Positions 29,840 to 43,490 of a stretch of 64,000 nt of DNA are shown piece by piece. The stretch lies in the NCBI GenBank assembly GCA_964006375.1, contig OZ023267.1:12873846-12937845 (forward strand), read 5' to 3'. This DNA comes from Tillus elongatus. Its lineage: Eukaryota; Arthropoda; Insecta; Coleoptera; Cleridae. The notes under the pieces were generated by a model. That model saw nothing but the letters and a program-made list of their open reading frames with translations, did not search any database and was not told the DNA's origin. Both the position numbers and the translations under genes were made by a program. Each line of letters opens with the position of its first letter. The first letter of the stretch is position 1.

Positions 29840-32800
29840 AATAAAGTTGGTAACCCAATTTCAACTTAAATGGTCCACGAGGAAAGAAGTTGTTCGAAAA
29901 TGAAAAATGTGTAAGAAATAAATAATGTTTAGAAATAAATAATCTACGACATCAGTTTGAATTGCATAGGCATTTCGCACATTCACGTTGACAAGGATAG
30001 TTAGAGTATTAATGTGTTTGTTATTACTTTAGACGGCTTCACAACAGTAGTTAAATATAAATAAGCAGGGTTGTCAGATATAATAAAAATTAACAAATAA
30101 TAAAATTTAATTCGATTCTTAGGATGAAAACATATGAACCTAACATATTTTTTAATTATTAATGACATAATTCAAACAATAATTGCGGTACAATAACCAA
30201 ACATTTTGAATTACCAAATCCGTATGATATTTTAAATTAAAACTGATCTGTACGTTACAACTTTTTAGTGAATTTTTATATTATATGTCAATGCAGCATT
30301 GTCTAATGTCTACTGTCACTGTCATCTGTCATCTGTCATCTGTGTTTTTAAACGCCGTTATGGTGAAAACGTAGTATCCAGGCCGTATTCTGTTTTTTTG
30401 TAAATAAATAGCAAATAGAACGGTGAAATGTTTCTTTCACTACCACGAATGATTCAGGTAATCGTGATATTATATTTATTTAAGCAGAAACACCTTACAA
30501 AAAATATCAGAAGATACACAAGTGACAGCAAAATTCAAGTAGTGAATTGTTTTTAAGAAAGTAACTTTAAATTTCGGAATCTCTCTTATCCAAAGATGGA
30601 TTTATATAATTAAAGTTGAAAGATGTTTACTATATATAAAAGGTATGTATTCCTATTTTTTTGTTATCATTTTAGAGGTAATCTTATGTACTTTGAAGTA
30701 TTTACCCAAACTGAAATAATTTAGCACATGTGCAAAGCCTAAGATTTTTTTTCTGTTCTGTTTTGTGAGCTTGAATTAGTTTTGTTATAATTTATTGATT
30801 TATGGAGATATAATCAGAACTTATTTAAAAAATTATTTCCTCTTTTAGCAATGGTAGCGAATAGTTTCCACAAAATCAATAGTAGTGAGTTTTCTTAAAG
30901 ATGAGAAAGATTAAGAGGGTCATGCAGGAGGTATGACCTATGACCTTTGATGTTACAGTGGCTTCTTTGAAATATGTAGTATGGAGTATTAAAAACAGGA
31001 AGTGTACTGTCCAGGTAATAATTTTTTTACTAGTGTCAAACTTGTAATTTCCCTTAAGCTAATTTTATTGAACAATTTTGTTACATTATCAGAAAGCTTT
31101 TCCATACTGATTAGATATCTTGTAATATTATATTTAGTAGATTGTAAAAATTGCTGGTATGTATATAAAAGTGGATGAATAAAATATGGCAGTGGTATAT
31201 AAATGAATCAAGTAACATGACAAGTGGGTATCGCTGGTGACTCAGTTTCGTCAAGTTGTGTATGCCGTAATAAGAGAGTAGTCGAAGTGGATAAGGAATA
31301 TTGTTTATTTGTAATAAATGTGGAAAAAAAAGTTAAAACAAGAAAAAATTGCGATTGTAATGAGGAAATGTTCTTTTATACAAACCCAGCGCAGGAGCAT
31401 ATGGACACTCCTTACAAAAAGTGGAAGCCAGTTTAGCCTGTTGTAATGCTATCTCTGATTGTTTGTGACTTATACTGCTTGTCATAACATCCAACTATCC
31501 AACACATTGTTTTCTCTTTTTTTTTTGTGAATTTTTTTTAGTGAATTTTTATTTGAAAAAAAAATGTTTTGTCAACAAACTCTGTCAGTATGTGTTTGGG
31601 TTTTTACCGTTTTACTCATTTGTTAGTGAATTTTCATTAATGTTAATCTTAATCTTAATTATCTGATAGGTCAATACCTATTTTAAACGTATTATAAAAA
31701 ATAACATCCGGCTTGTAAGTCACCATTATTATTATTGTATGATGTACAAAGTAATGTTGATATAGAATTTTGCGTGATCAGTGATCTGATATTTTTTGGT
31801 AATCTGGCAAGTCCTACAGCAAAACAGCAAAAAACTTTTCCATTGTTTAGGCACAAACAGTGCTGCAGTTTCATTTGTGTTTTAAAACATTTTTGTTAGT
31901 TTCCATAATAATCTAATCTAATATATCTCATTCTTTATTGACTTTGAGAATTTCCCCAGGTCTCAAAATAAAAAAAGTTTTTATTTTCTCTGCATTAGTA
32001 AAAGCAAACTGCCTCAAAGACGATCTATATACTTCATTCCGTGAATTTACGGTTGGTTAATTAATGTCTTCATCTACCCCTGCTCCAAATGATTCACGTG
32101 GAAGCTAATGTGTTCATTTTTATAAATGATAAACAGCTGAATTTACACAAATAAAACTTTTGGTTTATTTTAAATATATATACTTCTTTAATTAATATCC
32201 CAACCATGGCAGTGGTTACAGTGTGGTAATTAATATATAATCATTTTATGAAATATTTATTACATCTTTATTTCAAAAAGTAGCCATTTGTCATTTTCAA
32301 GAGGTCGAGTAAAATATGGATGGAATAGAACTCTTTAGGCCTTAATCTGCCTAATCTATAGAGTGATGGTTAGGTGTAGGTTGGGTTGTAGTTCACTTAT
32401 GGAGTCTTAATCTTCCTACTCTCTAAATCTCAACAGATATCATCTCTAAAGCCTTGGTGTATTCAACCATAGACTTGAAAGAGATCAAACTGTCGCTTGA
32501 CGGTCCTGTATTGTCAATAGTGGGGCTTTCATCTGGATCCTATTGGTTGGGTAGTTAGGTTTATTATATACCTTACATATAGAATGTTAGATGTAGAATC
32601 TAGAAGTTTGTATGCATCTAATTTTTTTATAATTGTGTTGCAGATTATCAACCATACAAGAAACGCCTCATGGACATGAATGAAGATTTAAAGGGAAGGT
32701 TTGTCCATCACAGACATCAGATTTAGGATCGTCTGTCTGGTCATGTGAAAACTTTGTACATACTTACAGATTAGTTAAATAGCATAATTGTCGTACCCTT

Positions 32801-33130
32801 AGTCCTAAGATGACAATCTCGAAAACAGGATTTCATAGAAATCGCAGCTAACATAATTTTCATTACTAATTTGAAACCACCAAATACCACCACATTATAC
32901 ACTTGTATCAAAATTATATATAAAGCGTGGGCCAAACTCGATGGAGTATTAGAAGTATATAGTGAATCAAAATTGATAGAAATCTGAAATTAGGTTATGT
33001 TCATAAGTGGTTATGGTCTTCATTTTAAAATTATTTTTATGACATTGCGGCGTCGTCCCATAACATTATTTTTTCAAATGAAAAAAAATGTATGTATTGC
33101 GACACTCTTATGTTAAAAGTAAGATTTTAA
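29840..33130 (+). other. transposon-poor island with candidate host exons
   Basis: The longest stretch without TA microsatellites or recognised elements. On the plus strand there are exon-like intervals: 30959-31014 (after GATGTTACAG, before GTAATA; open as ASLKYVVWSIKNRKCTVQ), 31246-31436 (after GACTCAG, open to TAG; cysteine-containing, CVCRNKRV and KNCDCNEEMFFY), and 32644-32726 (after ATAATTGTGTTGCAG; YQPYKKRLMDMNEDLKGR, stop). GTCATCT repeats at about 30318-30342 precede a possible start. No family is recognised and the exon chain is not proven. Confidence 0.25.
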
Positions 33131-33131
33131 A

Positions 33132-33637
<506 letters not shown>

Positions 33638-33897
33638 CTCAGACATTATTATGATTCCAATTTCTTGACTTTACCACACTACACAAAACTAAACAAATCA
33701 CATGTTCTGCCTGCGTAACTTCTTCCATTGATTCGTCGCCAATTTATATTGTGTCTTTAGAAATGCAACGCATATTAACTGCTATCACGTAACATTTACT
33801 TAAATTGCTAATTCAATAATTGTATGACTTGCGAATATATAATCCATTGACATTGACAACATTACATCTGGTAATCATTTTCATTTTCATTTTATTG
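33638..33897. other. no gene seen
   Basis: Short spacer before the LTR retrotransposon. Confidence 0.4.
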
Positions 33898-33902
33898 ATA
33901 TT
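33898..33902. repeat. gypsy target-site duplication, left (ATATT)
   Basis: ATATT precedes the 5' LTR and is repeated at 38658-38662 after the 3' LTR. Confidence 0.8.
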
Positions 33903-34222
33903 TGTGGCGGTGGTTCCGACCGCAGTGTTTTAGTCAACACTACCCTATATTTCTCTTGACAGCTAAAACGTTGCGTTACGTTATTCGACAGCAAGCTGTC
34001 AAGAACTACTATATAAGAGACACCAGGGATCTCTCTCGCTCTCTCCTCGCTACTAACCGACACAGTGAAGATACGTCTCTCCACGCTCGGTCAGTTATCT
34101 GTTATGTGCTGTCTGTGATTGTTTTATAGTTAAATGTATAGTTTATTCAGTTAGTGAAATAATAAAGTATATTAAATGTTTACGTATGGATTTAATATCA
34201 ACAAGTGCAATTAACATCCATA
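33903..34222 (+). repeat. 5' LTR
   Basis: 320 bp, TGTGGCGGTGG to ACATCCATA. TATATAAGAGACACCAGGG at about 34011 looks like the TATA box, and AATAAAG near 34161 a poly(A) signal. Confidence 0.93.
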
Positions 34223-34223
34223 T

Positions 34224-34241
34224 TGGTGACCCCGTGCCGCA
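34224..34241 (+). promoter_or_regulatory. primer-binding site
   Basis: TGGTGACCCCGTGCCGC begins one base after the LTR. It starts with TGG as expected for pairing with a tRNA 3' CCA end; the tRNA was not identified. Confidence 0.75.
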
Positions 34242-34372
34242 AGCCGAAGATGCCCAGCCTGATGTTCCAGCCGACGTCGCCTAACTTCCACGCACGTGCT
34301 CATGCCTACAGAAAACGAATATCTAAACAGGTCAGTCTTTTCTAATTTAAAAATTATCTGATTTTTTTCACA

Positions 34373-35144
34373 ATGGCCGAAGATTCTTCAAGCAGCAATA
34401 TCATGGCAAGGGTTGCAATAAAATTACCTCCTATATGGAGACGTAACGTGAAAATCTGGCAAATGCAGGTTGACGCCCAGTTTGATATATCGCAGATCAG
34501 TTCTGAAAAGACCAAATTCAGTCATGTACTCGCTATACTCGATCCTGATGTCGCAGAGTCAATTTCAGATTTTTTTAACCCAACCATTATCATCAACCCC
34601 CTATTCAGATCTAATGAAACGTCTTTTATTAGAATTTGAAGAGTCCGATAGTCGCAAACTAAATAAACTTTTAACAGAATTAGAATTAGGCGACAGAAAA
34701 CCATCGCAACTTTTACGCGAAATGAAGTTTTTAGCCGGTAGTCAGATTGGAGAAAATTTCCTTAAAATTTTATTTCTACAACGTTTACCAGTCACCGTTC
34801 GTTCAATTTTGGCTTTGAGCAACGATTCTCTAGAAAATTTGTCGGTTACAGCAGACAAAATCGTGGAATTTTCCGGAGATAAATACAACGTGGCTGAAAT
34901 TCAGTCACGCGAGCCCGACAAGCTAGCCAAGTTAGAAGCGCAATTAGAGAAACTAACAGCATCAGTCAACGAATTGCGAACGCGTTCCCGATCTACCTCC
35001 CGAGAAAGACCCAAGCTTTCTCGAAATTCCATAACCGCAAATTCCTCAACCTCCACGTGTTGGTATCATGAACGATTTGGCAACAAGGCCAAACGTTGCA
35101 TCCAACCTTGCAATTTCAAAGCAAAACATGTGTCGGAAAACTAA
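34373..35144 (+). pseudogene. gypsy gag, frameshifted
   Basis: The start MAEDSSSSNIMARVAIKLPP and the arthropod gypsy capsid pattern (IWRRNVKIWQMQVDAQFDI, LDPDVAESISDFF) lie in one frame. From about 34580 the homology continues in the next frame (DLMKRLLLEFEESDSRKLNK, LELGDRKPSQLLREMK, LQRLPVTVRSILA). The switch falls at a run of seven T near 34570-34576, consistent with a one-base insertion. The C-terminus has an RS-rich stretch and a zinc-knuckle-like CWYHERFGNKAKRCIQPC. Gag should form the particle; here it is broken. Confidence 0.85.
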
Positions 35145-35460
35145 TAAGGCACTCCCTCCACGCGGCAGGAGACGAGAGCCACCTAACACGCCGCCTTTTT
35201 ATTTTTGATAGACGCTCCAATATGAAATTTCTAATCGACTCTGGAGCGGATATTTCAGTTATTCCACCCACTCACGACCAACGGAAATTTCAATCGAAAC
35301 GTACCTTGTATGCTGCAAACGGGACCCCTATTCATACCTATGGCGAACAATTATTAGAATCTAGGTTTACGCCGTAGGTTCTGCTGGCCCTTCACACTTG
35401 CCGATATCAAGCAACCAATTATAGGCGCTGATTTTCTAGCAGAGTTTGCTTTACTTGTAG
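35145..35460 (+). pseudogene. gypsy aspartic protease region, frameshifted
   Basis: The active-site block FLIDSGADISVIPP and the flap-side YAANGTPIHTYGEQLL are in one frame, which ends at a TAG around 35376. The C-terminal signature [17 protein letters not shown] is in the frame of the downstream polymerase gene, open from about 35361. A net one-base shift therefore lies near 35355-35361. The gag-to-protease step is also a frame change, which in related elements can be programmed. Confidence 0.8.
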
Positions 35461-35462
35461 AT

Positions 35463-38312
35463 ATGAAACATAGACGTTTAATCGATACAAAGACAAACCT
35501 CTCTAAGGCCGGTGCTAACCCACCACCAGGATTTAATTCTAAAATTCATCTCGTAGACCCGACACACCAGTACTTCAAATTGCTACAACAATTTCCTGAC
35601 CTGTTTAAGGAAACTTCTTCTAGCAACCTTCCAGAGGTTGAGTTCTTCCATACTATAAGTACGGAAGGACCACCTGTCACTGCAAAAGCTAGAAGATTGC
35701 CCCCGGAAAAGCTAGCTCAAGCAAAGCTAGAATTCCAGCACATGATGGACTTGGGAATTTGTAGACCCTCCAAAAGTCCATGGTCAAGCCCCCTCCACAT
35801 GGTGCAAAAAAAGGATGGCTCATGGAGACCATGTGGGGATTACCGAGCACTAAACGCTAAAACAATCCCAGACAAATATCCCATTCCAAATTTGCAGGAT
35901 TTTAATGCCCAGTTAGAAGGCAAACGTATTTTTTCAAAATTAGATATCATTCGCGCTTTCCATCATATCCCAGTAGCACCTCAAGATATTCCCAAAACAG
36001 CAGTCATAACTCCACTTGGGTTATTCGAATTTGTTAAAACCCCATTTGGCCTTCGTAACTCAGCACAAACATTTCAAAGATATTTACATTCAATTTTAAG
36101 ACATCTTGACTTTGCCTACTCCTATCTTGACGATATTCTCGTTGCATCAGCCTCTGAAAAAGAACATCAAGAGCATCTAGCAAAACTTTTTCAGACACTT
36201 CAAGACAACGGCATCCGTATCAATTCATCTAAATGTGAATTCGGAGTGGCCGAAATTTCATTTTTAGGTTTTCGTGTAAATAAATCTGGATTATTTCCAC
36301 TTCCTGAACGCATCAAAGCTATTACCGACCTACCTCTTCCCGATACCATTGAAAAACTCAGAAGATTTCTAGGTCTCATAAATTTCTACCGTCGTTCTCT
36401 TCCACGTGCTGCGGAAATTCAGCAACCATTATTCGACCTCTGCCAGAATCCCAAAAAACGCGACAAACGTAAAATTGAGTGGACTCCTCAGACTCGAGAA
36501 GCATTCGAACGTTTGAAAGAGGCACTAAAGAACGCTACACTAATAGCTCATCCGTCTTCTTCGCTACCACTGATTCTCCATGTCGATGCTTCTGATTATG
36601 CTGTAGGCGCTTCCCTCCAACAATTACGTGATCAAACACTAGAACCCCTAGGTTTCTACTCTAAAAAGCTTACTTCAGCCCAAAAATCTTACAGCACCTA
36701 CGATCGCGAACTTCTAGCTGCTTATCAGGCAGTTAAATACTTTAGATATACCCTAGAAGGTCGCCATTTCACCATTTATACGGACCACAAACCTTTGACA
36801 TACGCTTTTGAACAACGCGTCGATAAAGCATCTCCAAGGCAACTACGACATTTAGACTTCCTAGGTCAATTTACCACAGACATTCGCTACATACCAGGTC
36901 CTACAAACATTCCCGCAGACTATTGTTCTCGCATTGAAACAATTTCACTTTCTTCCACTGTGTCACTCCAAGAAATTGCGCAAGCTCAGTCATCTTGTGA
37001 GGAACTCAAACACCTTCTGCAGTCTAAATCTTCCTCATACAAATTTCAAAACATGCCTCTTGACAACGGAATGAATCTTATTTGCGATTCTTCTTCAAAG
37101 AAACTTCGCCCATTCATTCCGCTCAAATTTCGCCGAAAGATTTTCGATTCTATCCACAATTTATCTCACCCAGGCATATCAGCTTCAGTCGATCTGGTCC
37201 AGGATAGATTTTGTTGGCCCAAATTGAAACGCGATGTATCTCTTTGGTCTAAAACTTGCATTCCCTGCCAGAAAGTCAAGATATGGAGACACACTTCCAG
37301 TGCCATTGGACAATACACCCCAGCCATGAGAAGATTCTCGCATATAAATGTTGACATTGTGGGACCATTACCACTATCACAAGGTCAACGCTATCTGTTA
37401 ACAATAATAGACAGATTTTCTCGATGGCCCGAAGCAATTCCATTGTCAGATATTACAGCAGAAACAGTAGCGAACACTATTTTATCATGCTGGATCTCTC
37501 GTTTCGGTGTTCCGCAATACATCACCACAGACAGAGGTAAACAATTCGATTGCCACCTTTTCACACACCTCACTAAAACACTAGGTGCAGACCACATCAA
37601 GACCACAGCTTACCACCCAGCAGCAAATGGTGTAATCGAGAGATGGCATAGAGTTCTGAAACAGGCCTTGAAAGCTCATATGGACGAAAACTGGGTCGCT
37701 AAATTGCCAATTGTGTTACTAGGACTCAGATCGTACATAATTCCAGAATATCGCTCAACACCCGCTGAAATAGTCTATGGAGAATCAATCAAACTTCCCA
37801 CCGACTTTTTCAACAGCACACAAGCTCATGATGTTCCACCACTTATATCTCAGCTGAAAGAAGACATAAGGAAACTTCGACCAGTACCTTTTAAACACCA
37901 TACTGCAAAAAAGGTATTTGTCCATCCTAAGCTTATGGAAGCTCCTTTTGTTTTTGTTCGCATTGATATTCCGCGAAAAACTCTCGAACCAGTTTATGAC
38001 GGCCCCTTTGAAGTGTTATCCCGAACTGACAAAGTCTTCAAAATCAAGAAATCACACGGAGAAGAGACAATTTCTGTTGACCGTCTTAAACCCGCATTCA
38101 TTCTTTGTGATAACGAACAGACAACTTTCCCCCCTCAGAGACATCCTAGTGAAACTGAAAGTGACAGTGAAAGTCCAACACCTAGTGAAACTGAAAGTGA
38201 CAGTGAAAGTTCAACACCCAGTGAAACTGAAAGTGACAGTGAAGTTCCCGTTCCCGTTCAAACTACACGCCATGGACGTAGAGTTCGATTTCCACGAAGA
38301 TACTTGAACTAA
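35463..38312 (+). CDS. gypsy Pol: reverse transcriptase, RNase H, integrase
   Basis: A 949-residue uninterrupted frame (open upstream to about 35361, so translation probably begins in gag or protease). The reverse transcriptase has [20 protein letters not shown] and the catalytic YLDDILVAS near residue 221. RNase H starts near 373 ([27 protein letters not shown]). The integrase zinc finger is around 567-600 ([10 protein letters not shown]), with catalytic residues near D630 (NVDIVGPLP), D689 (TTDRGKQFD) and E726 (NGVIERWHR), then a GPF module (YDGPFEVLS, about 846). The tail carries three in-frame copies of a PSETESDSE unit and a basic end. The product copies the RNA genome to DNA and inserts it. 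Confidence 0.95.
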   Translation: MKHRRLIDTKTNLSKAGANPPPGFNSKIHLVDPTHQYFKLLQQFPDLFKETSSSNLPEVEFFHTISTEGPPVTAKARRLPPEKLAQAKLEFQHMMDLGICRPSKSPWSSPLHMVQKKDGSWRPCGDYRALNAKTIPDKYPIPNLQDFNAQLEGKRIFSKLDIIRAFHHIPVAPQDIPKTAVITPLGLFEFVKTPFGLRNSAQTFQRYLHSILRHLDFAYSYLDDILVASASEKEHQEHLAKLFQTLQDNGIRINSSKCEFGVAEISFLGFRVNKSGLFPLPERIKAITDLPLPDTIEKLRRFLGLINFYRRSLPRAAEIQQPLFDLCQNPKKRDKRKIEWTPQTREAFERLKEALKNATLIAHPSSSLPLILHVDASDYAVGASLQQLRDQTLEPLGFYSKKLTSAQKSYSTYDRELLAAYQAVKYFRYTLEGRHFTIYTDHKPLTYAFEQRVDKASPRQLRHLDFLGQFTTDIRYIPGPTNIPADYCSRIETISLSSTVSLQEIAQAQSSCEELKHLLQSKSSSYKFQNMPLDNGMNLICDSSSKKLRPFIPLKFRRKIFDSIHNLSHPGISASVDLVQDRFCWPKLKRDVSLWSKTCIPCQKVKIWRHTSSAIGQYTPAMRRFSHINVDIVGPLPLSQGQRYLLTIIDRFSRWPEAIPLSDITAETVANTILSCWISRFGVPQYITTDRGKQFDCHLFTHLTKTLGADHIKTTAYHPAANGVIERWHRVLKQALKAHMDENWVAKLPIVLLGLRSYIIPEYRSTPAEIVYGESIKLPTDFFNSTQAHDVPPLISQLKEDIRKLRPVPFKHHTAKKVFVHPKLMEAPFVFVRIDIPRKTLEPVYDGPFEVLSRTDKVFKIKKSHGEETISVDRLKPAFILCDNEQTTFPPQRHPSETESDSESPTPSETESDSESSTPSETESDSEVPVPVQTTRHGRRVRFPRRYLN

Positions 38313-38321
38313 TAGCGTTGC

Positions 38322-38337
38322 CACTGAGAGGGGAGTA
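38322..38337 (+). promoter_or_regulatory. polypurine tract
   Basis: GAGAGGGGAGTA directly precedes the TGTGGCGG of the 3' LTR, the position of the plus-strand primer. Confidence 0.75.
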
Positions 38338-38657
38338 TGTGGCGGTGGTTCCGACCGCAGTGTTTTAGTCAACACTACCCTATGTTTCTCTTGACAGCTA
38401 AAACGTTGCGTTACGTTATTCGACAGCAAGCTGTCAAGAACTACTATATAAGAGACACCAGGGATCTCTCTCGCTCTCTCCTCGCTACTAACCGACACAG
38501 TGAAGATACGTCTCTCCACGCTCGATCAGTTATCTGTTATGTGCTGTCTGTGATTGTTTTATAGTTAAATGTATAGTTTATTCAGTTAGTGAAATAATAA
38601 AGTATATTAAATGTTTACGTATGGATTTAATATCAACAAGTGCAATTAACATCCATA
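38338..38657 (+). repeat. 3' LTR
   Basis: 320 bp, nearly identical to 33903-34222, followed by ATATT. Confidence 0.93.
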
Positions 38658-38749
38658 ATATTTAACTTCTATTTCCTATTCTGCCAGAGTTTGCTGCTGA
38701 CAATTTAAGCTCAATAAAAAAAGAGCCCCAAACTTAAAATATACAATTC

Positions 38750-39470
<721 letters not shown>

Positions 39471-39689
39471 CGATATAATATAGTGCAAAACTCATTCATA
39501 TTTAGAATCTGATATTTTTATGTGAAATAGGACTATGGAGCTAATCAAACTTTATTAGTTAGATGATCAATATGCTAGTTAACCCGGCGCCAGCTAATCA
39601 AGTAATTTTTCTGGGAGTAAATAAACATTGACATGAATACACCTATTAAAGTTAGCTGATTAAGAATTCACTGTACTTATCAATTTTTT

Positions 39690-39830
39690 TTTTATAGAAT
39701 TTTTCATCCTCTGATGGCGTTGACGTGGTCAACGAAACTATCGTAAGGTCTTTGAAATATGTGTTGTGGTGATTTGGGTGTTCTCCAAGTGTACTTATCA
39801 GTGATCATCACAGGTTCCAGTTTTCACATA
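39690..39830 (+). repeat. hammerhead family B repeat unit
   Basis: Full-length unit ending ATCACAGGTTCCAGTTTTCA. Confidence 0.8.
39697..39756 (+). ncRNA. hammerhead motif, family B, covarying stem II
   Basis: Stem II is GUUGAC/GUCAAC here instead of GCUAAC/GUUAGC, so both strands changed together. GAAA, the GUA triplet and AGG are kept. The core reads CUGAUGG (A9 changed), so this copy may be inactive. Confidence 0.6.
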
Positions 39831-39836
39831 GGGTAC

Positions 39837-40405
39837 CATGAAACATTTCGGCTTTAAAAAAATATACTGGATACCGTTTGCTATTAGCATATAGTTGTAT
39901 TTATCATCGGCAATTCGCAACGGAAATTGCTTAACTCACTTTTCACACTCATTTAAAGTCGGAAACTAAAAGAAAAACTAACAGTTCGAAGGAAAACCCA
40001 TTTTGAGCTATTTTCTCGGGTATGTTAATCATCGATAGTTGTCAGTAGAAATTGCTTCATTAGCATGAAACATTTCGGCTTAAAAAAATATACTGGATAC
40101 CGTTTGCTATTACCATATACAGTTGTATTAATCATCAGCAATTCGCAAAGGAAATTGCTTAACTTACTTTTCACACTCATTTAAAGTCTGAAGCTAAAAT
40201 AAAAACAAACAGTCCGAAGGGAAGCCTATTTTGAGCCATTTTCTCGGTTTTGTTTATCATTGACAGTTGTCAGTAGAAATTGCTTCATTACCATGAAACA
40301 TTGCGATTTGAAAAAAATATACTGGATACCGTTTGCTATTAGCATATACAGTTGTATTTATCATCGGCAATTCGCACCGGAAATTGCTTCATTGACTTTA
40401 CTAGT
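39837..40405. repeat. 227-bp tandem repeat (about 2.5 copies)
   Basis: Units begin CATGAAACATT at 39837, 40064 and 40292 and include ATACTGGATACCGTTTGCTA and TTGTCAGTAGAAATTGCTTC. The third copy is cut near 40405, shortly before a SINE fragment. Confidence 0.88.
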
Positions 40406-40431
40406 GATTCAATCACCTCACTGTCCGGGAA

Positions 40432-40655
40432 ATTTGGGTCTTTAACGTGCCCAACATCGCATGCGCACGGGAGACGGCTTTACGCCCCCTGGGAAGGGCG
40501 GAACGTGCAGATTACCTTGCTCAATCAGAATGGCATAACCTCTGTTGATGTTACTGATGCACGTACAAAGGGAGGAGAGGGGAAATTTGGGATTGAACCC
40601 AGTACCCTTGGGTCCAGAGGTCCACGTTTTTCCCCTGGACCACCATGGCTGAAAA
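40432..40655 (-). repeat. tRNA-derived SINE, diverged and truncated
   Basis: Minus-strand orientation. Shares the GTTAAAGACCC, GGCGTAAAGCCGTC-like and GGGTTCAATCCC blocks with the full-length SINEs, with many substitutions. The (AC)n tail is absent. Confidence 0.75.
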
Positions 40656-41224
40656 TTAACTTTTTACATTTCCGTTTTCCTACTGCTGTCCGCAAAATAT
40701 GTCAAATATCAATTTATGTAGATGACGCCATATTATAATTTATTTACATTATAAAAACATTTGTTCACCCCTTGATTTCCTTCTATATTTAAAATGAGCC
40801 TTGGCAAGACTCATCTGGCAACGCTGCACATCGTCCAGCGTCCACTTCTGCCTTCCGATTACACCCGAATTGTTTGTTTACTAGTGAGGTGTCTACAATA
40901 CAGGATTGCCATTTGCAACAAACTTGCAGGAGGCTTTCTGCAAGTAATCTATCGGTAATCTTTGAATTGAGGGTGTCAGACGGCGCATCCTAAACGGCGC
41001 AGCCAAGATATGTAACAGAAACGTAAATACCACATACAGTGTTGTCGGGTTGTACTTCTTTTCATTGAATAAGATGTAATACATATTTTATACTTTTTAA
41101 TATATTTTTGCCTGTATCAAATACATCTAAAAATAGGTCCAACAGCATCTACAAAAAAATGTAAAAAAACATAATATTGTTACATTTAAGTGTTTATTGG
41201 TTAAATTTGCAGAGAACCAGCTGA
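40656..41224. other. no gene seen
   Basis: No supported feature. Confidence 0.35.
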
Positions 41225-41385
41225 ACGCTTTTTAGTTAATTTTCTTCGAAAAAATCCACTATTGGGGAGATCCTGACTTTTGAGTTTTATAAAAAAAATA
41301 TTAAATGAGCGCGAACTAGGACCCCTAGAACCTACATCCAGGGTCAGTTTAAATTTTTATAAGTTTATATAGTTTATATAGAAAA
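41225..41385. repeat. (TA)-linked repeat arm
   Basis: A degenerate palindromic end (TTTTCTTCGAAAAAATCCAC), GAGCGCGAACTAGGACCCC and CCAGGGTCAGTTTAAATTTT, without the TA run. Confidence 0.65.
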
Positions 41386-42223
<838 letters not shown>

Positions 42224-42956
42224 GGCTTGTTCAATTGAAACCCATTTTTGGTTCAGAACAAATTTATTGGCAAATATATTTACAAATAATTACTATTATT
42301 ATTAGGGCACATATCCCATTGTTTCACCTACTGATGTATACCCTGCTTAAAGAATTCTTGTGGCTAATGCCCGAAATTTTCTTTTAATGCATTTAGTACT
42401 TCTTCATCCGACTGAAAACGATTACCTTTTAACACCTTTTGCTGTAAGCCAGTTTGTATACGATACTACGGATAGATTCTATAATCACACCAACATCTTC
42501 TGAAATTGCTTTGAATGACAATAGACGATTTCCTCTAATCAGGTCTTCTACACATGCCACATTCCTGTCTGTTGATGCAGTACTCAATGCACCTAGTTGC
42601 GGCTTATCATTCATCTTCTCTCTTTCACTCTTAAATTTTCGAAACCATTCCTTGACAGTTGGATATGCAAAACATGTGTTTCCATACACTGCTTGCATTC
42701 GTGTTTGAATTTGCAATGGTTGCAAACCTTTATCACACAAAAATTGAATGACCGCACACTGATTATATTTAGATGGATTGTTAACAACAAACGCCATTTT
42801 AAAGTCACTATACTTAAAATCGCTGTTAAATACAAATGACAGGAACTCATAAGTGTGATTTTTACAAACAAAACTAACATTGCAAAACGTCATTTGAGTG
42901 ATTACAACTGTTTTCAAGGCTAACCTGACCAAAGATGGGTTTTAATTGAACAAGCC
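42224..42956 (-). mobile_element. internally deleted mariner element
   Basis: Inverted ends GGCTTGTTCAATTGAAACCC (left) and its near complement (right, to 42956). The minus strand encodes a mariner N-terminus: MAFVVNNPSKYNQ, GNTCFAYPTVKEWFRKFKSE and VEDLIRGNRLLSFKAISEDV, a helix-turn-helix DNA-binding region. It jumps directly to the C-terminal QSDEEVLNALKENFGH next to the left end. The whole DDE catalytic domain is missing, so the copy cannot transpose by itself. A TA duplication is not clean. Confidence 0.85.
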
Positions 42957-43490
42957 TTGTAATAGATGCTGTATATTATTATTATTTTTTATTATTATTA
43001 TTATTACCTTTATTGCTTAAAATTATACAGCATGTTTATTCAATAAGTCTAAGACTTGTGGTGAATATTAACATAATTTTATACATAGTTGCATCCAAAA
43101 CTGCTTGACAACACTCCAAATTCAACAACCTTAAAATTTTGACATTCCAAAAAATTTCTTTCCTGTTCCATTTCGTTCTTCTAATATTTCACCTGATACC
43201 TCCATTTACAATTAATACCAAACACTCCATAATACTTTTCCAACTGCAAACCTTTCTCAACTACCCATATTTTTGCCGAAATTGTAAATTTTGTACGAGA
43301 CCAAAAATGACATTATAATTTGACATACTTCAAATTAAATTATATGCTTTTAAAATGCACTTTTCAATTATACCTTGGGTGAATTAGCTAATTTGTTATT
43401 ACATTGTGGTGAAGCGAAACAAAATGGAAAAGAAGCAGTGAGAATTTATTATGACAGGTTTTCCCGGATGAATAGCACGCAGCAGAAATA
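42957..43490. other. no gene seen
   Basis: Includes a short (TTA)n near 42975-43007; otherwise nothing supported. Confidence 0.4.

Larger units (their letters stand above)
33903..38657 (+). mobile_element. Ty3/gypsy LTR retrotransposon
   Basis: A 4,755-bp element with 320-bp LTRs beginning TGTGGCGG, a primer-binding site at 34224, gag, protease and a 949-codon RT-RNaseH-integrase frame, a purine tract just before the 3' LTR, and a 5-bp target duplication. The two LTRs differ at about two positions (for example in CCCTATATTTC versus CCCTATGTTTC), so insertion is recent. Reading-frame breaks in gag and protease make this copy probably defective. Confidence 0.95.
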
